NCBI RefSeq assembly: GCF_029227915.1
Contig: NC_079875.1
Coordinates: 40,197,201-40,261,200 of the forward strand
Reading direction: 5' to 3'
From: Hydractinia symbiolongicarpus
Taxonomy: Eukaryota > Cnidaria > Hydrozoa > Anthoathecata > Hydractiniidae
DNA length: 64,000 nt
The first letter of the stretch is position 1. Each line of letters begins with the position of its first letter. This document shows, piece by piece, positions 1 through 14,500 of this stretch. The position numbers and the translations under genes are program-made. The notes under the pieces were generated by a model. The model worked only from the letters and a program-made list of their open reading frames with translations. It did not search any database and was not told the DNA's origin.

Positions 1-2989
1 TTTTTCTTAATTTGACGTGATTGCCGGAACTCAGCGATTACACTGGCCGCTGTGGTAGCGCTTCATTTAAAAGTGTAGATAAATAAGTCAGTTTTTACTG
101 TGGGACCAATCCTATCCGTTATCGCGCGCTGAAGAAATAGCGACAGTTTCAAAAACTACAATTCATTCACTTTCTAACGGTGTCAGTCCCTTTGAGTTAC
201 AACGGTTGGGTCACATATTCGTACCAACATGTATTTAACGATCTTTTTCTGATATTACCAGGTTACAGCGCTTTTAACTATGAAACGATTGACTGTGGGA
301 CTTAATTGAGCTAACTCTGGACTGTCACCTGATAAATGTGATAAAAGAGACAATTGGAATCAAAGAATTAACATTCTTGTTAACTTGACGTGATTGCCAG
401 AACTCAGCGATTACACTGGGCACTGTGGTAGCGCTTCATTTAAAAATTAAGCTAAAAAAAGTCATTTTTTTACTGTGGGACCTATCCTAGCCGTTAGCGC
501 GCGTTGAAGAAAAAGCGACAGTTTCAAAAACTACATTTAATTGACTTTCTAACGGTGTCAGTCCGTTTGAGTTACAACGGTTGTGTGACATATTCGTACG
601 AACATGTATTTAGCGATATTTGAATGATATTACTAGGTTGCATCGCTTTTAACAATGAAACGTTGACTGTGGAAGTTAATTGAACTAACTTTGGGCTGTC
701 TCCTGATAAATGTGATAAAGGAGACAATTGGACTCCAAGAAATAACATTCTTCTTAATTTGACGTGATTGCCGGAACTCAGCGATTACACTGGGCTCTGA
801 GGTAGGGCTTTATTTAAGAATTAAGATAAAAAAGTCATTTTTTTATTGCGGGACCAATCCTATCCATTATCTCGCGCTGAAGAAATATCGACAGTTTCAA
901 AAACTACATTTCATTGACTTTCAAACGGTGTCAGTCCGTTTGAGTTACAACGGTTGGGTCACATATTCGTACCAACATGTGTTTAGCGATATTTTTCTGA
1001 TATTACTAGGTTGCATCGCTTTTAACAATAAAACGATTGACTGTGGGACTTAATTGAGCTAACTTTGGACTGTGACCTGATAAATGTGATAAATGAGACA
1101 ATTGGACTCCAAGAAATAACATTCTTATTAATTTGACGTGATTGCCGGAACTCAGCGATTACACTGGGCACTGTGGTAGCGCTTCATTTAAGAGTTTAGA
1201 TAAATAAGTCAATCTTTACTGTGGGACCAAACCTATCTGTTATCGCGCGCTGAAGAAATAGCCACAGTTTCAAAAACTACAGTTCATTGAATTTCTAACG
1301 GTGTCAGTCCGTTTGAGTTACAACAGTTAGGTCACATATTCGTACCAACATGTATTTAGCAATATTTTTCTGATATTACTAGGTTGCATCGCTTTCAACT
1401 ATGAAACGATTGACTGTGGGACTTAATTGAACTAACTTTGGTCTCTGGCCTGATAAATGTGATGAATGAGACAATTGGACACCAAGAAATAACATTCTTC
1501 TTAATTTGACATGATTGCCGAAACTCAGCGATTACACTGGGCACTGTGGTAGCGATTCATTTAAGAGTTTAGATAAATAAGTCATTCTTTATTGTGGGAC
1601 CAATCCTATCCGTTATCGCGCGCTGAAGAAATAGCGACAGTTTCAAGAACTACATTTCATTGAATTTCTAACGGTGTCAGTCCCTTTGAGTTACAACGGT
1701 TGGGTCACATATTCGTACCAACATGTATTTAACGATCTTTTTCTGATATTACCAGGTTACAGCGCTTTTAACTATGAAACGATTGACTGTGGGACTTAAT
1801 TGAGCTAACTCTGGACTGTCACCTGATAAATGTGATAAAAGAGACAATTGGAATCAAAGAATTAACATTCTTGTTAACTTGACGTGATTGCCAGAACTCA
1901 GCGATTACACTGGGCACTGTGGTAGCGCTTCATTTAAAAATTAAGCTAAAAAAAGTCATTTTTTTACTGTGGGACCTATCCTAGCCGTTAGCGCGCGTTG
2001 AAGAAAAAGCGACAGTTTCAAAAACTACATTTAATTGACTTTCTAACGGTGTCAGTCCGTTTGAGTTACAACGGTTGTGTGACATATTCGTACGAACATG
2101 TATTTAGCGATATTTGAATGATATTACTAGGTTGCATCGCTTTTAACAATGAAACGTTGACTGTGGAACTTAATTGAACTAACTTTGGACTCTGGCCTGA
2201 TAAATGTGATAAAAGAGACAATTGGAATCAAAGAATTAACATTCTTGTTAACTTGACGTGATTGCCAGAACTCAGCGATTACACTGGGCACTGTGGTAGC
2301 GCTTCATTTAAAAATTAAGCTAAAAAAAGTCATTTTTTTACTGTGGGACCTATCCTAGCCGTTAGCGCGCGTTGAAGAAAAAGCGACAGTTTCAAAAACT
2401 ACATTTAATTGACTTTCTAACGGTGTCAGTCCGTTTGAGTTACAACGGTTGTGTGACATATTCGTACGAACATGTATTTAGCGATATTTGAATGATATTA
2501 CTAGGTTGCATCGCTTTTAACAATGAAACGTTGACTGTGGAACTTAATTGAACTAACTTTGGGCTGTCTCTTGATAAATGTGATAAAGGAGACAATTGGA
2601 CTCCAAGAAATAACATACTTGTTAACTTGACATGATTGCCGAACCTCAGCCAACACACTGGGCTCTGTGGTAGCGCTTCATTTAAGAATAAGGATAAAAA
2701 AAGTCATTTCTTTATGGTGGGACCAATCCTAGCCGTTATCGCGCGCTAGAGAAATAGCGACAGTTTCAAGAAATACATTTCATTGACTTTCTAACGGTGT
2801 CAGTCCGTTTGAGTTACAACGGTTGTGTCACATATTCGTACCAACATGTTTTAAGCGATATTTTTCTGATATTACTAGGTTGCATCGCTTTTAACAATGA
2901 AACGTTGACTGTGGGACTTAATTGAACTAACTTTGGACTGTGACCTAATAAATGTGATAAATGAGACAATTGGACTCCAAGAAATAACA
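1..2989. repeat. Satellite block: mixed monomers, 4-mer shift, repeated TTAGCGCGCGTTG type
   Basis: Eight monomers. A type marked by GGAATCAAAGAATTAAC followed by GTTAGCGCGCGTTG occurs at 356, 1,850 and 2,224, the last two directly in tandem. The variant TGTCAGTCCCTTTGAG at 181 recurs at 1,675, a shift of 1,494 bp (four monomers). The opening bases match the monomers beginning near 2,990 and 3,737, so base 1 lies inside the same HOR family as the next block. Confidence 0.75.
294..667. repeat. Representative monomer showing its two related halves
   Basis: This copy shows the internal layout. The octamer TGTGGGAC starts at 294 and again at 474; the next unit starts at 668 with the variant TGTGGAAG. 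The halves are therefore about 180 and 194 bp. Both halves start with TGTGGGAC, have AGC at the same offset (16-18 bases in), and near their ends carry AGCGAT, ATTAC, a G-rich step, CGCTT and TTAA in the same order. This fits an ancient duplication of a ~187-bp unit. The match is seen by eye and is weak between the landmarks. Confidence 0.6.
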
Positions 2990-5900
2990 TTTTTCTTAAT
3001 TTGACGTGATTGCCGGAACTCAGCGATTACACTGGCCGCTGTGGTAGCGCTTCATTTAAAAGTGTAGATAAATAAGTCAGTTTTTACTGTGGGACCAATC
3101 CTATCCGTTATCGCGCGCTGAAGAAATAGCGACAGTTTCAAAAACTACAATTCATTCACTTTCTAACGGTGTCAGTCCCTTTCAGTTACAACGATTTGGT
3201 CGCAAATACGTACCAACATGTATTTAGCTATATTTTTCTGATATTACTAGGTTGCGTCGCTTTTAACGATGAAACGATTGACTGTGGGACTTAATTGAAC
3301 TAACTTTGGGCTGTCTCCTGATAAATGTGATAAAGGAGACAATTGGACTCCAAGAAATAACATTCTTGTTAACTTGACATGATTGCCGAAACTCAGCGAT
3401 TACACTGGGCTTTGTGGTGGCGCTTCATTTAAGACTTAAGATAAAAAAAGTCATTTCTTTATTGTGGGACCAATCCTATCCGTTATCGCGCGCTGAAGAA
3501 ATAGCGACAGTTTCAAGAACTACATTTCATTGAATTTCTAACGGTGTCAGTCCCTTTGAGTTACAACGGTTGGGTCACATATTCGTACCAACATGTATTT
3601 AACGATCTTTTTCTGATATTACCAGGTTACAGCGCTTTTAACTATGAAACGATTGACTGTGGGACTTAATTGAACTAACTTTGGACTGTGACCTAATAAA
3701 TGTGATAAATGAGACAATTGGACTCCAAGAAATAACATTTTTCTTAATTTGACGTGATTGCCGGAACTCAGCGATTACACTGGCCGCTGTGGTAGCGCTT
3801 CATTTAAAAGTGTAGATAAATAAGTCAGTTTTTACTGTGGGACCAATCCTATCCGTTATCGCGCGCTGAAGAAATAGCGACAGTTTCAAAAACTACAATT
3901 CATTCACTTTCTAACGGTGTCAGTCCCTTTCAGTTACAACGGTTTGGTCGCAAATACGTACCAACATGTATTTAGCTATATTTTTCTGATATTACTAGGT
4001 TGCGTCGCTTTTAACGATGAAACGATTGACTGTGGGACTTAATTGAACTAACTTTGGGCTGTCTCCTGATAAATGTGATAAAGGAGACAATTGGACTCCA
4101 AGAAATAACATTCTTGTTAACTTGACATGATTGCCGAAACTCAGCGATTACACTGGGCTTTGTGGTGGCGCTTCATTTAAGACTTAAGATAAAAAAAGTC
4201 ATTTCTTTATTGTGGGACCAATCCTATCCGTTATCGCGCGCTGAAGAAATAGCGACAGTTTCAAGAACTACATTTCATTGAATTTCTAACGGTGTCAGTC
4301 CCTTTGAGTTACAACGGTTGGGTCACATATTCGTACCAACATGTATTTAACGATCTTTTTCTGATATTACCAGGTTACAGCGCTTTTAACTATGAAACGA
4401 TTGACTGTGGGACTTAATTGAGCTAACTCTGGACTGTCACCTGATAAATGTGATAAAAGAGACAATTGGAATCAAAGAATTAACATTCTTGTTAACTTGA
4501 CGTGATTGCCAGAACTCAGCGATTACACTGGGCACTGTGGTAGCGCTTCATTTAAAAATTAAGCTAAAAAAAGTCATTTTTTTACTGTGGGACCTATCCT
4601 AGCCGTTAGCGCGCGTTGAAGAAAAAGCGACAGTTTCAAAAACTACATTTAATTGACTTTCTAACGGTGTCAGTCCGTTTGAGTTACAACGGTTGTGTGA
4701 CATATTCGTACGAACATGTATTTAGCGATATTTGAATGATATTACTAGGTTGCATCGCTTTTAACAATGAAACGTTGACTGTGGAACTTAATTGAACTAA
4801 CTTTGGACTCTGGCCTGTTAAATGTGATAAAGGAGACAATTGGACTCCAAGAAATAACATTCTTGTTAACTTGAAATGATTGCCGAAACTCAGCGATTAC
4901 ACTGGGCTCTGTGGTAGCGCTTCATTTAAGAATTATGATAAAAAAAGTCATTTTTTTATTGTGGGACCAATCCTAGCCATTATGGCGCGCTGAGGAAATA
5001 GCGACAGTTTCAAAAACTACATTTCATTGACTTTCTAACGGTGTCAGTCCGTTTGAGTTTCAACGGTTGTGTCACATATTCATACCAACATGTATTTAGC
5101 GATATTTTTTTGATATTACTAGGTTGCATCGCTTTTAACAATGAAACGTTGACTGTGGGACTTAATTGAACTAACTTTGGACTGTGACCTAATAAATGTG
5201 ATAAAGGAGACAATTGGACTCCAAGAAATAACATTCTTGTTAACTTGAAATGATTGCCGAAACTCAGCGATTACACTGGGCTCTGTGGTAGCGCTTCATT
5301 TAAGAATTATGATAAAAAAAGTCATTTTTTTATTGTGGGACCAATCCTAGCCATTATGGCGCGCTGAGGAAATAGCGACAGTTTCAAAAACTACATTTCA
5401 TTGACTTTCTAACGGTGTCAGTCCGTTTGAGTTTCAACGGTTGTGTCACATATTCATACCAACATGTATTTAGCGATATTTTTTTGATATTACTAGGTTG
5501 CATCGCTTTTAACAATGAAACGTTGACTGTGGGACTTAATTGAACTAACTTTGGACTGTGACCTAATAAATGTGATAAATGAGACAATTGGACTCCAAGA
5601 AATAACATTCTTCTTAATTTGACGTGATTGCCGGAACTCAGCGATTACACTGGCCGCTGTGGTAGCGGTTCATTTAAAAGTGTAGATAAATAAGTCATTT
5701 TTTACTGTGGGACCAATCCTATCCGTTATCGCGCGCTGAAGAAATAGCGACAGTTTCAAAAACTACAATTCATTGACTTTCTAACGGTGTCAGTCCCTTT
5801 CAGTTACAACGGTTTGGTCGCAAATACGTACCAACATGTATTTAGCTATATTTTTCTGATATTACTAGGTTGCGTCGCTTTTAACGATGAAACGATTGAC

Positions 5901-7475
5901 TGTGGGACTTAATTGAACTAACTTTGGGCTGTCGCCTGATAAATGTGATAAAGGAGACAATTGGACTCCAAGAAATAACATTCTTGTTAACTTGACATGA
6001 TTGCCGAAACTCAGCGATTACACTGGGCTTTGTGATGGCGCTTCATTTAAGACTTAAGATAAAAAAAGTCATTTCTTTATTGTGGGACCAATCCTATCCG
6101 TTATCGCGCGCTGAAGAAATAGCGACAGTTTCAAGAACTACATTTCATTGACTTTCTAACGGTGTCAGTCCCTTTGAGTTACAACGGTTGGGTCACATAT
6201 TCGTACCAACATGTATTTAAGGATCTTTTTCTGATATTACCAGGTTACAGCGCTTTTAACTATGAAACGATTGACTGTGGGACTTAATTGAGCTAACTCT
6301 GGACTGTCACCTGATAAATGTGATAAAAGAGACAATTGGAATCAAAGAATTAACATTCTTGTTAACTTGACGTGATTGCCAGAACTCAGCGATTACACTG
6401 GGCACTGTGGTAGCGCTTCATTTAAAAATTAAGCTAAAAAAAGTCATTTTTTTACTGTGGGACCTATCCTAGCCGTTAGCGCGCGTTGAAGAAAAAGCGA
6501 CAGTTTCAAAAACTACATTTAATTGACTTTCTAACGGTGTCAGTCCGTTTGAGTTACAACGGTTGTGTGACATATTCGTACGAACATGTATTTAGCGATA
6601 TTTGAATGATATTACTAGGTTGCATCGCTTTTAACAATGAAACGTTGACTGTGGAACTTAATTGAACTAACTTTGGACTCTGGCCTGTTAAATGTGATAA
6701 AGGAGACAATTGGACTCCAAGAAATAACATTCTTGTTAACTTGAAATGATTGCCGAAACTCAGCGATTACACTGGGCTCTGTGGTAGCGCTTCATTTAAG
6801 AATTATGATAAAAAAAGTCATTTTTTTATTGTGGGACCAATCCTAGCCATTATGGCGCGCTGAGGAAATAGCGACAGTTTCAAAAACTACATTTCATTGA
6901 CTTTCTAACGGTGTCAGTCCGTTTGAGTTTCAACGGTTGTGTCACATATTCATACCAACATGTATTTAGCGATATTTTTTTGATATTACTAGGTTGCATC
7001 GCTTTTAACAATGAAACGTTGACTGTGGGACTTAATTGAACTAACTTTGGACTGTGACCTAATAAATGTGATAAATGAGACAATTGGACTCCAAGAAATA
7101 ACATTCTTCTTAATTTGACGTGATTGCCGGAACTCAGCGATTACACTGGCCGCTGTGGTAGCGGTTCATTTAAAAGTGTAGATAAATAAGTCATTTTTTA
7201 CTGTGGGACCAATCCTATCCGTTATCGCGCGCTGAAGAAATAGCGACAGTTTCAAAAACTACAATTCATTGACTTTCTAACGGTGTCAGTCCCTTTCAGT
7301 TACAACGGTTTGGTCGCAAATACGTACCAACATGTATTTAGCTATATTTTTCTGATATTACTAGGTTGCGTCGCTTTTAACGATGAAACGATTGACTGTG
7401 GGACTTAATTGAACTAACTTTGGGCTGTCTCCTGATAAATGTGATAAAGGAGACAATTGGACTCCAAGAAATAAC
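2990..7475. repeat. HOR block: a-b dimers then a-b-c-d tetramers with one d duplicated
   Basis: Four monomer types can be followed: a (GGCCGC, at 3,034, 3,782, 5,652, 7,148), b (TTTGTGGTGGCG), c (GTTAGCGCGCGTTG, GAATGATATT) and d (TTGAAATGATTGCC). The order reads a-b-a-b-c-d-d-a-b-c-d-a. The a-b pair repeats at 748 bp, the d monomer is duplicated in direct tandem (about 4,842-5,215 and 5,216-5,589), and the tetramer repeats at 1,496 bp (5,652 to 7,148). Copies of each type look nearly identical, so the duplications are recent. Confidence 0.85.
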
Positions 7476-10088
7476 ATTCTTGTTAACTTGACATGATTGC
7501 CGAAACTCAGCGATTACCACTGGGCTTTGTGGTAGCGCTTCATTTAAGACTTAAGATAAAAAAAGTCATTTCTTTATTGTGGGACCAATCCTAGCCGTTA
7601 TCGCGCGCTAAAGAAATAGCGACAGTTTCAAGAAATACATTTCATTGAATTTCTAACGGTGTCAGTCCGTTTGAGTTACAACGGTTGTGTCACATATTCG
7701 TACCAACATGTATTTAGCGATATTTTTCTGATATTACCAGGTTGCATGGCTTTTAACTATGAAACGATTGACTGTGGGACTTAATTGAGCTAACTTTGGA
7801 CTGTCTTCTGATAAATGTGATAAAGGAGACAATTGGACTCCAAGAAATAACATTCTTCTTAATTTGACGTGATTGCCGGAACTCAGCGATTACACTGGCC
7901 GCTGTGGTAGCGCTTCATTTAAGAGTTTAGATAATTACGTCATTTTTTACTGTGGGACCAATCCTATCAGTTATCGCGCGCTGAAGAAATAGCGACAGTT
8001 TCAAGAACTACATTTCATTGACTTTCTAACTGTGTCAGTCCGTTTGAGTTACAACGGTTGTGTCACATATTCGTACCAACATGTATTTAGCGATATTTTT
8101 CTGATATTACCAGGTTGCATCGCTTTTAACTATGAAACGATTGACTGTGGGACTTAATTGAGCTAACTCTGGACTGTCACCTGATAAATGTGATAAAAAA
8201 GACAATTGGAATCAAAGAAATAACATTCTTGTTAACTTGACGTGATTGCCAGAACTCAGCGATTACACTGGGCACTGTGGTAGCGCTTCATTTAAAAATT
8301 AAGCTAAAAAAAGTCATTCTTTTACTGTGGGACCTATCCTAGCCGTTAGCGCGCGTTGAAGAAAAAGCGACAGTTTCAAAAACTACATTTCATTGACTTT
8401 CTAACGGTGTCAGTCCGTTTGAGTTACAACGGTTGTGTGACATATTCGTACGAACATGTGTTTAGCGATATTTGATTGATATTACTAGGTTGCATCGCTT
8501 TCAACAATGAAACGTTGACTGTGGAACTTAATTGAACTAACTTTGGACTGTGACCTGATAAATGTGATAAATGGGACAATTGGACTCCAAGAAATAACAT
8601 TCTTCTTAATTTGACGTGATTGCCGGAACTCAGCGATTACACTGGGCTCTGTGGTAGCGCTTCATTTAAGAATTAAGATAAAAAAGTCATTTTTTTTGGG
8701 GGGACCAATCCTACCCGTTATCGCGCGCTGAAGAAATAGCGACAGTTTCAAAAACTACATTTCATTGACTTTCTAACGGTGTCAGTCCCTTTCACTTACC
8801 ACGGTTTCGTCACAAATACGTACCAACATGTATTTAGCGATATTTTTTTGATAATACTAGATTGCGTCGCTTTTAACTATGAAACGATTGACTGTGGGAC
8901 TTAATTGAGCTAACTTTGGACTGTCACCTGATAAATGTGATAAAAGAGAGAATTGGACTCCAAGAAAAAACATTCTTCTTAATTTGACATGATTGCCGAA
9001 ACTCAGCGATTACACTGGGCTCTGTGGTAGCGCTTCATTTAAGAATTATGATAAAAAAAGTCATCTTTTTATTGTGGGACCAATGCTAGCCATTATCGGG
9101 CGCTGAGGAAATAGCGACAGTTTCAAAAACTACATTTCATTGACTTTCTAACGGTGTCAGTCCGTTTGAGTTACAACGGTTGGGTCACATATTCGTACCA
9201 ACATGTATTTAGCGATATTTTTTTGATATTACTAGGTTGCATCGCTTTTAACAATAAAACGATTGACTGTGGGACTTAATTGAACTAACTTTAGACTGTG
9301 ACCTGATAAATGTGAAAAATGAGACAATTGGACTCCAAAAAATAACATTCTTGTTAATTTGACGTGATTGCCGGAACTCAGCGATTACACTGGCCGCTGT
9401 GGCAGCGCTTCATATAAGAGTTTAGAAAAATACGTCATTTTTTACTGTGGGACCAATCCTATCCGTTAACGCGCGCTGAAGAAATAGCGACAGTTTCAAA
9501 AACTACATTTCATTGACTTTCTAACGGTGTCAGTCCCTTTCACTTACAATGGTTTGGTCACAAATACGTACCAACATGTATTTAGCGATATTTTTCTGAT
9601 ATTACTAGGTTGCGTCGCTTTTAACTATGAAACGATTGACTGTGGGACTAAACTGAAGTAACTTTGGACTGTCTCCTGATAAATGTGATAAAGGAGACAA
9701 TTGGACTCCAAGAAATAACATTCTTGTTAATTTGACATGATTGCCGAAACTCAGCGATTACACTGGTCTCTGTGGTAGCACTTCATTTAAGAATTATGAT
9801 AAAAAAGTCATTTTTTTTATTGTGGGACCAATCCTAGCCATTATCGGGCGATGAGGAAATAGCGACAGCTTCAAAAACTACATTTCATTGACTTTCTAAC
9901 GGTGTCAGTCCGTTTGAGTTACAACGGTTGGGTCACATATTCGTACCAACATGTATTTAACGATCTTTTTCTGATATTAACAGGTTGCATCACTTTTAAC
10001 TATGAAACGATTGACTGTGGGACTTAATTGAGCTAACTTTGGACTGTCACCTGATAAATGTGATAAAGGAGACAATTGGACTCCAAGA
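7476..10088. repeat. Satellite block: heterogeneous monomers without a clear HOR
   Basis: Seven monomers continue the ~374-bp register but I cannot follow a stable higher-order order. Types with CATTATCGGGCGCTGAGG (near 9,095 and 9,840) and with GGCCGC (near 7,896 and 9,391) alternate with others. Nothing but satellite is present. Confidence 0.7.
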
Positions 10089-11582
10089 AAAAACATTCTT
10101 TTTAATTTGACATGATTGCCGAAACTCAGCGATTACACTGGGCTCTGTGGTAGCGTTTCATTTAAGAATTATGATAAAAAAGTCATTTTTTTATTGTGGG
10201 ACCAATCCTAGCCATTATCGGGCGCTGAGGAAATAGCGACAGTTTCAAAAACTACATTTCATTGACTTTCTAACGGTGTCAGTCCGTTTGAGTTACAACG
10301 GTTGGGTAACATATTTGTACCAACATGTATTTAGCGATATTTTTCTGATATTACTAGGTTGCATGGCTTTTAACAATGAAACGAGTGACTGTGGGACTTA
10401 ATTGAGCTAACTTTGGACTGTGACCTGATAAATGTGATAAATGAGACAAATGGATTCAAAGAAATAACATTCTTGTTAACTTGACGTGATTGCCGGAACT
10501 CAGCGAATACACAAGGCTCTGTGGTAGCGCTTCCTTTAAGATTTTAGATAAATACGTCATTTTTTACTGTGGGACCAATCCTAACCGTTATCGCGCGCTG
10601 AAGAAATAGCGACAGTTTCAAAAACTACAATTCATTGACTTTCTAACGGTGTCAGTCCCTTTCACTTACAACGGTTTGGTCACATATTCGTACCAAAATG
10701 CATTTAACGATCTTTTTCTGATATTACCAGGTTGCATCGCTTTTAACTATGAAACGATTGACTGTGGGACTTAATTGAGCTAACTTTGGACTGTCACCTG
10801 ATAAATGTGATAAAGGAGACAATTGGACTCCAAGAAAAAACATTCTTTTTAATTTGACATGATTGCCGAAACTCAGCGATTACACTGGGCTCTGTGGTAG
10901 CGTTTCATTTAAGAATTATGATAAAAAAGTCATTTTTTTATTGTGGGACCAATCCTAGCCATTATCGGGCGCTGAGGAAATAGCGACAGTTTCAAAAACT
11001 ACATTTCATTGACTTTCTAACGGTGTCAGTCCGTTTGAGTTACAACGGTTGGGTAACATATTTGTACCAACATGTATTTAGCGATATTTTTCTGATATTA
11101 CTAGGTTGCATGGCTTTTAACAATGAAACGAGTGACTGTGGGACTTAATTGAGCTAACTTTGGACTGTGACCTGATAAATGTGATAAATGAGACAAATGG
11201 ATTCAAAGAAATAACATTCTTGTTAACTTGACGTGATTGCCGGAACTCAGCGAATACACAAGGCTCTGTGGTAGCGCTTCATTTAAGATTTTAGATAAAT
11301 ACGTCATTTTTTACTGTGGGACCAATCCTAACCGTTATCGCGCGCTGAAGAAATAGCGACAGTTTCAAAAACTACAATTCATTGACTTTCTAACGGTGTC
11401 AGTCCCTTTCACTTACAACGGTTTGGTCACATATTCGTACCAAAATGCATTTAACGATCTTTTTCTGATATTACCAGGTTGCATCGCTTTTAACTATGAA
11501 ACGATTGACTGTGGGACTTAATTGAGCTAACTTTGGACTGTCACCTGATAAATGTGATAAAGGAGACAATTGGACTCCAAGA
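10089..11582. repeat. HOR: two near-identical 747-bp dimers
   Basis: CATTCTTTTTAATTTG starts at 10,094 and again at 10,841, and the rare variant CCAAAATGCATTTAACG recurs at the same 747-bp shift (near 10,701 and 11,448). The two copies appear almost identical over their length, including the unusual GCGAATACACAAGGC in one monomer of each. Confidence 0.85.
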
Positions 11583-14500
11583 AAAAACATTCTTCTTAAT
11601 TTGACATGATTGCCGAAACTCAGCGATTACACTGGGCACTGTGGTAGCGCTTCATTTAAAATTAAGCTAAAAAAAGTCATTTTTTTACTGTGGGACCTAT
11701 CCTAGCCGTTAGCGCGCGTTGAAGAAAAAGCGACAGTTTCAAAAACTACATTTCATTGACTTTCTAACGGTGTCAGTCCGTTTGAGTTACAACGGTTGGG
11801 TCACATATTCGTACGAACATGTATTTAGCGATATTTCTTTGATATTACTAGGTTGCATCGCTTTTAACAATGAAACGTTGACTGTGGAACTTAATTGAAG
11901 TAACTTTGGTCTGTGACCTGATAAATGTGATAAATGGGACAATTGGACTCCAAGAAATAACATTCTTCTTAATTTGACGTGATTGCCGGAACTCAGCGAT
12001 TACACTGGGCTCTGTGGTAGCGCTTCATTTAAGAATTAAGATAAAAAAGTCACTTTTTTATTGGGGACCAATCCTACCCGTTATCGCGCGCTGAAGAAAT
12101 AGCGACAGTTTCAAAAACTACATTTCATTGACTTTCTAACGGTGTCAGTCCGTTTGAGTTACAACGGTTGAGTCACATATTCGTACCAACATGTATTTAG
12201 CGATATTTTTCTGATATTACTAGGTTGCATCGCTTTTAACTATGAAACCATTGACTGTGGGACTTAATTAAGCTAACTTTGGACTGTCACCTGATAAATG
12301 TGATAAAAGAGACAATTGGACTCCAAGAAATAACATTCTTCTTAATTTGACGTGATTGCCGGAACTCAGCGATTACACTGGGCTCTGTAGTAGCGCTTCA
12401 TTTAAGAATTAAGATAAAAAAGTCAATTTTTTATTGCGGGACCAATCATAGCCATTATCTCGCGCTGAAGAAATAGCGGCAGTTTCAAAAACTACATTTC
12501 ATTGACTTTTTAACGGTGTCAGTCCGTTTGAGTTACAACGGTTGGGTAACATATTTGTACCAACATGTATTTAGCGATATTTTTCTGATATTACTAGGTT
12601 GCATCGCTTTTAACAATGAAACGTTGACTGTGGAACTTAATTGAAGTAACTTTGGTCTGTGACCTGATAAATGTGATAAATGGGACAATTGGACTCCAAG
12701 AAATAACATTCTTCTTAATTTGACGTGATTGCCGGAACTCAGCGATTACACTGGGCTCTGTGGTAGCGCTTCATTTAAGAATTAAGATAAAAAAGTCATT
12801 TTTTTATTGGGGACCAATCCTACCCGTTATCGCGCGCTGAAGAAATAGCGACAGTTTCAAAAACTACATTTCATTGACTTTCTAACGGTGTCAGTCCGTT
12901 TGAGTTACAACGGTTGCGTCACATACTCGTACCAACATGTATTTAGCGATATTTTTCTGATATTACTAGGTTGCATCGCTTTTAACTATGAAACCATTGA
13001 CTGTGGGACTTAATTGAGCTAACTTTGGACTGTCACCTGATAAATGTGATAAAAAAGACAATTGGACTTCAAGAAAAAACATTCTTCTTAATTTGACATG
13101 ATTGCCGAAACTCAGCGATTACACTAGGCTCTGTGGTAGCGCTTCATTTAAGAATTATGATAAAAAAATTCATTTTTTATTATGGGACCAATCCTAGGCA
13201 TTATCGAGCGCTGAGGAAATAGCGACAGTTACAAAAACTTCATTTCATTGACTTTCTAACGGTGTCAGTCCGTTTGAGTTTCAACGGTTGTGTCACATAT
13301 TCGTACCAACATGTATTTAGCGATATTTTTTTGATATTACTAGGTTGCATCGCTTTTAACAATGAAACGTTGACTGTGGGACTTAATTGAACTAACTTTG
13401 GACTGTGACCTGATAAATGTGATAAATGAGACAATTGAACTCCAAGAAATAACATTCTAGTTAACTTGACGTGATTGCCGGAGCTCAGCGATTACACTGG
13501 GCACTGTGGTAGCGCTTCATTTAAAAATTAAGCTAAAAAAAGTCATTTTTTTACTGTGGGACCTATCCTAGCCTTTAGCGCGCGTTGAAGAAAAAGCGAC
13601 AGTTTCAAAAACTACATTTCATTGACCTTGTAACGGTGTCAGTCCGTTTGAGTTACAACGGTTGAGTCACATATTCGTACCAACATGTATTTAGCGATAT
13701 TTTTCTGATTTTACTAGGGTGCATCCCTTTTAACTATGAAACCATTGACTGTGGGACTTAATTAAGCTAACTTTGGACTGTCACCTGATAAATGTGATAA
13801 AAGAGACAATTGGACTCCAAGAAATAACATTCTTCTTAATTTGACGCGATTGCCGGAACTCAGCGATTACACTGGGCTCTGTGGTAGCGCTTCATTTAAG
13901 AATTAAGATAAAAAAAGTCAATTTTTTATTGCGAGACCAATCATAGCCATTATCTCGCGCTGAAGAAATAGCGGCAGTTTCAAAAACTACATTTCATTGA
14001 CTTTCTAACGGTGTCAGTCCGTTTGAGTTACAACGGTTGGGTCACATTTTCGTACCAACATGTATTTAGCGATATTTTTCTGATATTACTAGGTTGCATC
14101 GCTTTTAACAATGAAACGATTGACTGTGGGACTTAATTGAGCTAACTTTGGACTGTGACCTGATAAATGTGATAAATGAGACAATTGGACTCCAAGAAAT
14201 AACATTCTTCTTAATTTGACGTGATTGCCGGAACTCAGCGATTACACTGGGCTCTGTGGTAGCGCTTCAATTAAGAATTAAGATAAAAAAGTCATTTTTT
14301 TATTGCGGGACCAATCCTAGCCATTATCTCGCGCTGAAAAAATAGCGGCAGTTTCAAAAACTACATTTCATTGACTTTCTAACGGTGTCAGTCCGTTTAA
14401 GTTACAACGGTTGGGTCACATATTCGTACCAACATGTATTTAGCGATATTTTTCTGATACTACCAGGTTGCATCGCTTTTAACAATGAAACGATTGACTG

